Of a stretch of DNA of 32,178 nucleotides, positions 14,085 to 21,353 are shown in pieces. Within the stretch, counting starts at the first letter, position 1; each line of letters starts with the position of its first letter. Both the position numbers and the translations under genes were made by a program. The notes beneath the pieces were generated by a model that saw only the letters and a program-made list of their open reading frames with translations, was not told the origin of the DNA and ran no database searches. Source of the DNA: Salinisphaera japonica YTM-1 (GTDB lineage: Bacteria; Pseudomonadota; Gammaproteobacteria; Nevskiales; Salinisphaeraceae); contig NZ_AYKG01000033.1 in NCBI RefSeq assembly GCF_003788585.1, positions 1 to 32,178 of the forward strand, written 5' to 3'.

Positions 14085-15659
14085 TCAATCCGGTTTGGCG
14101 AGTTCGCATGCCTCGACCCTGGGCGGGGTCGCAAACGTGTCGTGCGGCCAGGGCGAGGCCACGATCCATTCCAGCCCGCGCGCCCCTTCCCAGGGCCGAG
14201 CGCTTGCCGGCGCGCCGCGACGCACAAGCGAGCGCGCCATATTGAACACGAAGATCAGTTGCCCCGCGAAGAACAGCCCGGCCGCAATCGAGATCATCTG
14301 GTTGAAGTCGGTGAACTGGGTCGAGTAGTCGGCGATGCGGCGCGGCATGCCGGCCAGACCCAGGAAATGCATGGGAAAGAACAACACGTTGATCGTGACC
14401 ACACTCCACCAGAAATGGATCTGGCCAAGCGTTTCCGAATACATCACCCCGGTCCACTTGGGCATCCAGTAATACAGAGCCGCCATCATCGCGAAGAGCG
14501 AACCCGGCACCAGTACATAGTGAAAATGCGCGACCACGAAATACGTGTCGTGATACTGGAAATCGACCGGGGCCAGCGAGGACATCAGCCCGGAAAAGCC
14601 GCCGATCATGAACATCACCACAAAGGCCGTGGCAAACAGCATCGGCGTTTCGAAGGTCATGGCCCCGCGCCACATGGTGGCCACCCAGTTGAAGACCTTC
14701 ACCCCCGTGGGCACCGAGATGATCATGGTCGAGAACATGAAGAACATCTCGGCGGCCAGGGGCTGGCCGGTCGTGAACATATGATGCGACCACACGATGA
14801 AGCTGAGCAGCCCGATTGAGAGCGTGGCATAGACCATCGAGGTGTAACCGAACAGCCGCTTGCGGGCAAAGCTGGGAATGATGGTCGAGACCAGCCCGAA
14901 GGCCGGCAGCACCATGATATAGACCTCCGGGTGGCCGAAGGTCCAGAACAGATGCTGATAGAGCAAGGCACTGCCGTCCGGCCCGCCGAAAAAGCCCGTG
15001 CCCAGATAGCGATCCGCGCCCAGCATGAGCATGGTGCCCGCCAGCACCGGCATCACCGCCATGATCAGAAATGCCGTCACCACCCAGGTCCAGGCGAACA
15101 GCGGCATGCGCAGCATCGCCATGCCCGGCGCGCGTCTGGCCACGATCGTGGCCAGGATATTGGCCGACGACAAGAACCCGCTAACCGTGGTCAAGCAGAC
15201 GGCGGCGATGAATACGGGAAGCGCCGGCCCGGTCTGCATGATCAGCGGCGGATACATCGTCCAGCCGGTCTGTGGTGCGCCGCCGATGAACGGCGTGACG
15301 AGCAGCGCGGCAAACGCCACCGGCAGCATCCAGAACACCGGCCCGCTGGCCCGCCGGGCCCACAGGCCGCCCGCGCCGAGCATCACCGGCAGCATCATGT
15401 TGGCGAAGCCCACAAATGCCGCCATGATGCCGCCGAAGATCATGATCAGGCCGTGTAGCGTGACGATCTGGTTATACACCGCCGGGTCGACGACCTGAAT
15501 CCCCGGAGCGAACAGCTCACTGCGGATGACCAGCGACAGGCTCGAGCCCACCAGAAACATGCTGGCTGCCAACACGAGATAAGCCGTACCCGCATCCTTG
15601 TGATTGGCCAGCCACAGCCAACGACGCCAGCCGTCAGCCGGATACGCGCTGCCCTTCAT
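14085..15659 (-). CDS. ctaD: Cytochrome c oxidase subunit I, D-channel residues altered
   Basis: Catalytic subunit of a heme-copper oxidase reducing O2 to water. It is 524 aa with 12 expected helices. Metal ligands are intact: heme a His69 and His380, CuB His243 (HPEVY), His292 and His293, heme a3 His378. The cross-linking Tyr247 and gating Glu245 (A1-type) are present, and the K-channel Thr318 and Lys321 are kept (PTGVKVF). The D-channel entrance differs. The expected GAPDMAFPRMN reads GAGGLWARRAS, so the entrance Asp is Gly98 and the Asn of the PRMN segment is Ser105; only Asn87 is kept. Its ATG overlaps the coxB stop (ATGA) and follows GAGGATCTGCG. Proton pumping may therefore be weakened or altered (inference). 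Confidence 0.94.
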   Translation of the reverse strand: MKGSAYPADGWRRWLWLANHKDAGTAYLVLAASMFLVGSSLSLVIRSELFAPGIQVVDPAVYNQIVTLHGLIMIFGGIMAAFVGFANMMLPVMLGAGGLWARRASGPVFWMLPVAFAALLVTPFIGGAPQTGWTMYPPLIMQTGPALPVFIAAVCLTTVSGFLSSANILATIVARRAPGMAMLRMPLFAWTWVVTAFLIMAVMPVLAGTMLMLGADRYLGTGFFGGPDGSALLYQHLFWTFGHPEVYIMVLPAFGLVSTIIPSFARKRLFGYTSMVYATLSIGLLSFIVWSHHMFTTGQPLAAEMFFMFSTMIISVPTGVKVFNWVATMWRGAMTFETPMLFATAFVVMFMIGGFSGLMSSLAPVDFQYHDTYFVVAHFHYVLVPGSLFAMMAALYYWMPKWTGVMYSETLGQIHFWWSVVTINVLFFPMHFLGLAGMPRRIADYSTQFTDFNQMISIAAGLFFAGQLIFVFNMARSLVRRGAPASARPWEGARGLEWIVASPWPHDTFATPPRVEACELAKPD

Positions 15660-16855
15660 CGCAGATCCTCGACTTGTTTCGGGCTGGCCTCGTCACCCAC
15701 GGCATTGCCCAGGGCGTTGCGTTCATAGGTGACCACGGCCGCTATTTCGGCGTCGGTGAGCTGGCCGCCGAAGGCCGGCATGGCGTTCTTGCCGTAGATG
15801 ACCTGATCGATATGATCCGCGATCGGCCCGGTGGCGACATCGCTGCCGGTCAGCGCGGGATACCCGGCTGCGGCCAGGCCCGAGCCGTCGCGTTGATGAC
15901 AGGCCGAACACAGCCCGTTATAGACATGCTTGCCCAGCGTCATCGCCTCGTCGCGCGACAGCGTGTCGCGTGCGGCCAGCGCATCAAAATCGGCCGGGGC
16001 CGCGGGCGCATCCGGCAGGTCGTCCGCCGCCGGGCCGCGGCCGCCCCGAGCTTTCAGCCAGGCCAGATAATCGGCCTTGGAGACCACTTTCACCACGATC
16101 GGCATGAAGGCATGGCCGCGCCCGCAAAGCTCGGCGCACTGGCCGCGATACGTGCCGATCTTATCGGCGGTGAACCATTTCTTGTTGATGCGCCCGGGAA
16201 TGGCGTCCTTCTTGCCGCCGAGCGCGGGCACCCACCAGGAATGGATCACGTCGGCCGAGGTGATCGACAACCCGATCTTGGCATGCACCGGCACGACCAG
16301 CGGGTTGTCGACATCGCGCAGATAATGCGCCACGTCCTGGGGGCGCGTGCCGTCCACGCCGAGCTCGGCCCGGCGGCTATCGGCCGCCAGCCGGCTATAG
16401 AAATGCACGCCGGCATCCGGGTAGCGATATTCCCAGAGCCACTGATGACCGGTGATTTCGATATGCACGTCGGCCGCGTCGGTGTCATAAAGACTCACCA
16501 GCGTACTGGCCGCCGGAATCGCGATCGCGGCCAGCACGATGAACGGCAACACCGTCCAGGCGATCTCGATACCGATCGATTCATGAAACTCGGCCGGCCT
16601 CACCCCACGCGATTTGCGATGACGGGCGATCGACCAGCCCATGACCGCCACCACGCCGATGGCGATCGTCGCGCAGATGATCAGCATGGCCGTATGCAGA
16701 TCCCAGACCTGATGCGTCATCGCCGTCGCACCCGGCGACAGATTCATCTGCCATTCCGCATACGCCGCCGGGCTTGCGGCCAGCCCCATGACCAGGCCCA
16801 TGACCAGGCCCGCGATGAGTCCTGCCCGCGACACACCCGATCCGCGCGGTCTCAT
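15656..16855 (-). CDS. coxB: Cytochrome c oxidase subunit II with fused cytochrome c (caa3 type)
   Basis: Accepts electrons through its own heme c and passes them via CuA to subunit I. It is 399 aa: signal peptide to about residue 33 (AASPAAYA), two membrane helices (about 55-75 and 97-120), and the CuA domain with His205, Cys240, Glu242, Cys244, His248 and Met251. A Pro/Ala linker leads to a C-terminal cytochrome c domain with CSACH (316-320) and axial Met359. The fusion defines a caa3-type enzyme. ATG 16855 overlaps the bioD stop as ATGA, directly linking biotin and oxidase genes. The signal peptide region contains a 12-bp tandem duplication (16785-16808) encoding a repeated LVMG. Confidence 0.94.
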   Translation of the reverse strand: MRPRGSGVSRAGLIAGLVMGLVMGLAASPAAYAEWQMNLSPGATAMTHQVWDLHTAMLIICATIAIGVVAVMGWSIARHRKSRGVRPAEFHESIGIEIAWTVLPFIVLAAIAIPAASTLVSLYDTDAADVHIEITGHQWLWEYRYPDAGVHFYSRLAADSRRAELGVDGTRPQDVAHYLRDVDNPLVVPVHAKIGLSITSADVIHSWWVPALGGKKDAIPGRINKKWFTADKIGTYRGQCAELCGRGHAFMPIVVKVVSKADYLAWLKARGGRGPAADDLPDAPAAPADFDALAARDTLSRDEAMTLGKHVYNGLCSACHQRDGSGLAAAGYPALTGSDVATGPIADHIDQVIYGKNAMPAFGGQLTDAEIAAVVTYERNALGNAVGDEASPKQVEDLR

Positions 16856-17514
16856 ATCAGCGTGCGACAGATATCCAGCGCCAGATCGGGCGCTGGATCG
16901 ATAGGCACGGTCGCACAACATGGCACAGGCATACGCGTATTCAGCGTGGCCAGATTCTCGGCCAGCCGCGGCTGTTCGGGCGGCAGCGTATTGGCCACCC
17001 AGCCGGCCAGGCGCGTGTCGGCGGCGATCGCGCGGGCCGCCAGCAGCGCATGATTCACACAGCCCAGGCGCATGCCCACGACCAGCAATACCGGCCAACG
17101 ATTGGCCGCCACCCAGCTCGCAAAATCAAGCGACTCGGACAGCGGCACCTGCCAGCCGCCCGCGCCTTCCACGATCACCCAGTCAGCACGGGCGGCCAGC
17201 GCACGGTGCCCGGCGTCGAGCGCTTCAGCGGTGACCGTCACCCCGGCCTCGGCGGCGGCGATATGCGGGGCAATGGCCGGCTCGAAGACGAACGGGTTGA
17301 TGGCCGCATACTCAAAACCCGGCGAGCCGGCCGCCTGGAGTGCCAGCGCATCCGCGTTGACCAGCTGCCCGCCCTGCCAGGCGGCCCCGCTGGCCACCGG
17401 CTTGTAGCCGACCGCGGTTTCACCGGCGGCCACCAGGGCCCGCAGCAGCGCACAGGCGATACGGGTCTTGCCGATCTCGGTGTCGGTACCGGTCACGAAC
17501 AGGGTGCGGGTCAT
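16852..17514 (-). CDS. bioD: Dethiobiotin synthetase
   Basis: ATP-dependent closure of the ureido ring of 7,8-diaminopelargonate to dethiobiotin, the step before BioB. It is 220 aa (E. coli 225). The P-loop is GTDTEIGKTRIACALL (about 8-23). Conserved GYKPVASGA and VEGAGGWQVPL substrate-binding segments are present. ATG 17514 overlaps the bioH stop by 4 nt, and its own stop overlaps the coxB start. BioA, which supplies the substrate, is not encoded in the window. Confidence 0.95.
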   Translation of the reverse strand: MTRTLFVTGTDTEIGKTRIACALLRALVAAGETAVGYKPVASGAAWQGGQLVNADALALQAAGSPGFEYAAINPFVFEPAIAPHIAAAEAGVTVTAEALDAGHRALAARADWVIVEGAGGWQVPLSESLDFASWVAANRWPVLLVVGMRLGCVNHALLAARAIAADTRLAGWVANTLPPEQPRLAENLATLNTRMPVPCCATVPIDPAPDLALDICRTLI

Positions 17515-18308
17515 GAACGGCGCTCACAGCGGCCGATGAACGCAGCAAGCCCCGCGGCGAAACGCTCGGTCTCGCTCAAGAAGGGCGCATGGGCGGCCCG
17601 ATCATAAATCTCGAGCTCGGCATCGGGCATGGCAGCCGCCATCCAGCGCATGGCCTCGGGATGCGCCAGCCGGTCGAGGCGCCCGCCAACCAGCCAAGCG
17701 CCAGACGTGATCTGCGACAAGCCGGCCCGCAGGTCAGCCTGCTGGATGATATCCAGGCCGTGCGCCAGGCCCTGCGGCGTGGGCGGTGCGGCCGCCAGAT
17801 CATCGATCACACGATCCAGCATGGCCCGGCCCGCGCTCGAGCCCCGCAGATTAAGCCGCAGAAACTGGGACACCGTCGCCACATAATCCTGATCCAGCCC
17901 GGCGCGCGTGGCCGCGATCGTCTCCGGGGCCAGCCCGTAGGACCAGTCATCCGTCTGGTGCAGACACGGCGTGGAAGCAGCCAGAACCAGGCCGGCCACG
18001 CGCTCGGGAAAACGCTGGGCCACGGCCGTGGCGACCAGTCCGCCCAACGACCAGCCCAGCCATACCGCCGGCGTCTCGATCTCGGCAACGACCGCGTCCG
18101 CCCAGGCGTCGAGCCCCGCCACATCGACGTCGGCGCTTTCCCCGTGGCCCGGCAGATCGATGCAATGACACCGCAGACCGGGCGCCAGACGCTCGACCAG
18201 CGGTGAAAAGATACGCGACGACAGGCCCCAGCCGTGCAACAGCACGAGATCGGGACCACCGGCTGAGGCCTGGCCGCTGCGATGCGCCGCCAGCCTCACG
18301 ACGCGCAT
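17511..18308 (-). CDS. bioH: Pimeloyl-ACP methyl ester esterase BioH
   Basis: Alpha/beta hydrolase that removes the methyl ester from pimeloyl-ACP methyl ester, ending fatty-acid-style elongation so that BioF can act. It is 265 aa (E. coli 256). The catalytic triad is visible: Ser87 in GWSLGG, Asp212 in GGRLDRLAHP and His240 in AAHAPFLSE; the oxyanion region is LLHGWG. Position in a biotin cluster supports BioH over other hydrolases. It overlaps bioF by 13 nt and bioD by 4 nt. In many gammaproteobacteria bioC lies between bioH and bioD; here it is missing from that place. Confidence 0.92.
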   Translation of the reverse strand: MRVVRLAAHRSGQASAGGPDLVLLHGWGLSSRIFSPLVERLAPGLRCHCIDLPGHGESADVDVAGLDAWADAVVAEIETPAVWLGWSLGGLVATAVAQRFPERVAGLVLAASTPCLHQTDDWSYGLAPETIAATRAGLDQDYVATVSQFLRLNLRGSSAGRAMLDRVIDDLAAAPPTPQGLAHGLDIIQQADLRAGLSQITSGAWLVGGRLDRLAHPEAMRWMAAAMPDAELEIYDRAAHAPFLSETERFAAGLAAFIGRCERRS

Positions 18309-19504
18309 CGGCCCGTATCGGCTCGTGGCTGGGCCTGCCAGGCCTGAATCAACGCATCACACAGCCCGTCGACCTGCGCCGCGCTGTGGGCCGCCGTGAG
18401 CGTGACCCGCAGGCGCGATGTGCCCGGGGCGACCGTGGGCGGGCGAATCGCCCCCACCAGATACCCGTGTCTGGCTAGGGCGTCGCTCAGGGCCAATGCC
18501 GCGCGCTCATCCCCCACGATCACCGGCTGGATCGGGCTATCCGAGGCAGCCAGGGGCACCTCGGCCGCGGCCAGGCGCGCCCGGAACCGGGCGATCAGCC
18601 CATGCACGTGCGCGCGCCGGTCATCGCCGGCACGTGCCAGCGACAAGCCGCAGCGCGCCGCGGCCGCCACGGCCGGCGGCATGGCGGTGGAAAAGATCAG
18701 CGAGCGGGCTTTCTGCAGGATCAGCTCAATCACCTCGGCATCACCGGCCACGAACGCCCCGGCGGCCCCCACCGATTTGCCCAGTGTGCCTGTCAACACC
18801 GGCACTCGATCAGCACCCAGGTCGGCTTCGGCCACCCGGCCAGCGCCCTGCGGGCCGAACAGGCCCAGGCCATGGGCATCGTCAACCATAAGCCAGGCAT
18901 CATGCGTATCTGCCAGATCGGCGAGCCCAGTCAGCGGCGCGGTATCGCCGTCCATGGAAAACACGCTATCGGTGACCAGCAGCCTGTTGCCCCGCGCCTG
19001 ATCCAGCCCGCCAAGACAAGCCGCGGCGTCCTCTACATCGGCGTGGGCATAGATATGTTTGGCGGCCCCCGACAGGCGCGCGCCATCGATCAACGAGGCA
19101 TGGTTACGCGCATCGGCCACCACGTGATCGGCCTTGCCCACGAGTGCCGTGATCGCGCCGAGATTGGCCGCGTACCCGGTCGAGAACACGAGCGCCGCCT
19201 CGCGCCCCAGCCAGTCGGCCAGATCGGCCTCCAGGCCGGCGTGCTCACTGTTATGACCGGTAACCATCTGCGAGGCCGCACTGCCGGTGCCGACACGACG
19301 GGCGGCATCCCCCATGGCCGCGGCCAGTCGCGGGTCGGTGGCCAGCCCCAGATAATCGTTATTACAGAAATTGACGTAGGCCGTGCCGTCGGCCGCCAGA
19401 TCAGACCCGTGCGGGCCATCAATCACCCGCCGCCGGCGCCGACGGCCGGCGGCATCGATGCGGGCCAGCCCGGCCCGGGCGTGGGCCTTGAGCGAGGCCG
19501 ACAC
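18296..19504 (-). CDS. bioF: 8-amino-7-oxononanoate synthase
   Basis: PLP enzyme condensing pimeloyl-ACP with L-alanine to 8-amino-7-oxononanoate. It is 402 aa (E. coli 384). The PLP Schiff-base lysine is Lys243 (GTLGKSVGAAG). Other conserved segments are FCNNDYLGLA, SMDGDTAPL, LMVDDAHGLG, STAMPPA and the C-terminal IRPPTVAPGTSRLRVTLTAAH. The start is GTG at 19504, 5 nt after the bioB stop. It precedes bioH with a 13-nt overlap. Confidence 0.95.
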   Translation of the reverse strand: MSASLKAHARAGLARIDAAGRRRRRRVIDGPHGSDLAADGTAYVNFCNNDYLGLATDPRLAAAMGDAARRVGTGSAASQMVTGHNSEHAGLEADLADWLGREAALVFSTGYAANLGAITALVGKADHVVADARNHASLIDGARLSGAAKHIYAHADVEDAAACLGGLDQARGNRLLVTDSVFSMDGDTAPLTGLADLADTHDAWLMVDDAHGLGLFGPQGAGRVAEADLGADRVPVLTGTLGKSVGAAGAFVAGDAEVIELILQKARSLIFSTAMPPAVAAAARCGLSLARAGDDRRAHVHGLIARFRARLAAAEVPLAASDSPIQPVIVGDERAALALSDALARHGYLVGAIRPPTVAPGTSRLRVTLTAAHSAAQVDGLCDALIQAWQAQPRADTGRCAS

Positions 19505-19509
19505 GTCGT

Positions 19510-20553
19510 TTACGCCCGGGCCGTGGCGGCCTGCGGGGCATGTGCCGGATCCGGCGCCACGCCCGGCTCGATATCGCTGTATTTGGGCGTGTTCTCGGGC
19601 CGCATGCCCAGGCGGTCCAGAAGCGCCAGGTCGGCCTGATGCGCGGGGTTATCCGTGGTCAACAGCTCGTCGCCGTAGAAGATCGAGTTTACGCCGGCCA
19701 GAAAACACAGGGTCTGTGTGGCTTCGGACATCGCCTCGCGCCCGGCGGCCAGGCGTACATAAGAGGCCGGCATCATGATCTTGGCCACGGCGATCGTGCG
19801 CACGAAATCGATCTCGTCGATCGGATCCGTGCCGGCCAGCGGCGTCCCCTCGACCTGCACCAGATTGTTGATCGGCACGCTTTGCGGGTGCTCGGGCAGC
19901 GTGGCCAGCTGGCGCAGCATTTCCGCGCGATCAATCGGCGCCTCGCCCATACCCACGATGCCGCCACAGCAGACTTTCAGGCCGGCATCGCGCACGTGGC
20001 CCAGCGTATCCAGGCGGTCCTGGTAGGTGCGCGTGGAGATGATCTTGTCGTAGTACTCGGGCGAGGTATCCAGGTTGTGGTTGTAGTAATCCAGACCGGC
20101 ATCGGCCAGGGCCTTGGCCTGGCGCTCTTTCAACATGCCGAGCGTCACACAGGTTTCCAGGCCCTGGGCCTTGACCGCCTCGACCATCTCGATGACGGCG
20201 GCCAGATCACGATCCTTGGGCGAGCGCCAGGCCGCGCCCATGCAAAAGCGCGTGGCACCGGCCGCCTTGGCCCGCTTGGCCGCATCCACCACATGGTCCT
20301 TGGGCAACAGCGCCTCGCGCTCCAGGCCGGTGTCGAAACGCACGCTCTGCGGGCAGTAGGCACAGTCTTCCGGGCAGGCCCCGGTCTTGATCGAGAGCAG
20401 CGTTGACAACTGCACGTCGCGCGCATCGAAGTGAGCCCGGTGTGCGGTCTGGGCCTGCAACATCAAGTCCGGCAAGGGCAACGCAAACAGTGCGTTGATC
20501 TCGTCCAGTGTCCAGTCGTGGCGTACGGTGCCGGCGGCGCGGGTCTCGGTCAT
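19510..20553 (-). CDS. bioB: Biotin synthase
   Basis: Radical SAM enzyme inserting sulfur into dethiobiotin. It is 347 aa (E. coli 346). The radical SAM 4Fe-4S cysteines are Cys60, Cys64 and Cys67 ([11 protein letters not shown]), and the second cluster region includes [25 protein letters not shown], the [10 protein letters not shown] loop and [17 protein letters not shown] are all typical. It is the first gene of the ten-gene minus-strand run that continues through the oxidase genes to ctaB. It is divergent from comF with 61 bp between them, so its promoter should lie in 20554-20614; I could not identify a BirA-type operator there. Confidence 0.97.
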   Translation of the reverse strand: MTETRAAGTVRHDWTLDEINALFALPLPDLMLQAQTAHRAHFDARDVQLSTLLSIKTGACPEDCAYCPQSVRFDTGLEREALLPKDHVVDAAKRAKAAGATRFCMGAAWRSPKDRDLAAVIEMVEAVKAQGLETCVTLGMLKERQAKALADAGLDYYNHNLDTSPEYYDKIISTRTYQDRLDTLGHVRDAGLKVCCGGIVGMGEAPIDRAEMLRQLATLPEHPQSVPINNLVQVEGTPLAGTDPIDEIDFVRTIAVAKIMMPASYVRLAAGREAMSEATQTLCFLAGVNSIFYGDELLTTDNPAHQADLALLDRLGMRPENTPKYSDIEPGVAPDPAHAPQAATARA

Positions 20554-20614
20554 GGCAGGATGCAGTCGTCGTTTGAACCGCAGACTTTAATCCGGCCAGC
20601 CCCGGCGTCAACCC

Positions 20615-21325
20615 GTGACATCCTCGCTCATTGACAAGTGGTTAAAAACTGATCGCAGGATCGCCTGGCCGCGCGCCTGTGCCCTGTGTGCGGACACCGT
20701 GGCCGACGACCGCGGTATCTGCGACGGCTGTCGTGGTGATCTGGCCTGGCTTACGCACAGCTGTGTGTATTGCGCGCTGGCGCTGGCGCCAGACACGGCC
20801 ACCACGGTTTGTCGTCACTGTCAGCGCTCGCCGGCCTTTGATCGGGCGCTGGCGGCCTGTCACTACGACGAGGCCATGGCCTGGCTGGTGGGATCGCTCA
20901 AGTTTCGCGGGCGTATCGCCCATGCGCGCGTGCTGGCCCGGCTGCTGGCCGAGCGCGTTGGCGCTGCGGATTGGCCGGGCTGCGATCTGTTGTTGCCCGT
21001 GCCCTTGCATGCGGCCAGTTTTCGACGCCGCGGGTTCAACCAGGCCGAGCGTATCGCCCATCACCTGGGGGCCCGGCTCGGTGTGCCGGTCGCCGGGCAT
21101 GGCCTGCGGCGCCTGCGGGCCACCCAACGTCAAAGCACCCTGTCGGTGGCCGCGCGCGCAGCCAACGTGCGCGGGGCCTTCACCTGCGACCGGGATCTGA
21201 CCGGCTGTCGGGTCGCGATCGTGGACGACGTCATCACCACGACCCGTACCGCACGCGCCGTGGCCGAGGTGGTGCGGGCCGCCGGTGCCACGCATGTGAT
21301 GTGCCTGGCACCGGCGCGGGCGTAG
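20615..21325 (+). CDS. comF: ComF family phosphoribosyltransferase-like protein
   Basis: A 236-aa ComF/GntX-type protein. An N-terminal double zinc-binding region has CxxC pairs (CALC, CDGC, CVYC, CRHC; residues about 23-72). The C-terminal PRPP-binding motif VAIVDDVITTTRTA is typical of type I phosphoribosyltransferases, and LLLPVPLHAASFRRRGFNQA is the ComF family signature. The family is linked to DNA uptake or use of DNA as nutrient; the biochemical reaction is not established. The start is GTG 20615 with no strong ribosome site. Divergence from bioB is common for this gene in gammaproteobacteria. Confidence 0.92.
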   Translation: MTSSLIDKWLKTDRRIAWPRACALCADTVADDRGICDGCRGDLAWLTHSCVYCALALAPDTATTVCRHCQRSPAFDRALAACHYDEAMAWLVGSLKFRGRIAHARVLARLLAERVGAADWPGCDLLLPVPLHAASFRRRGFNQAERIAHHLGARLGVPVAGHGLRRLRATQRQSTLSVAARAANVRGAFTCDRDLTGCRVAIVDDVITTTRTARAVAEVVRAAGATHVMCLAPARA

Positions 21326-21353
21326 TCAACGGCGCGCCTCACGATATTGATAC

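Noticed and set aside
20554-20614. BirA-type operator expected between bioB and comF.
   Set aside because: GTTTGAACC at about 20571 has no correctly spaced inverted partner; no convincing palindrome found.
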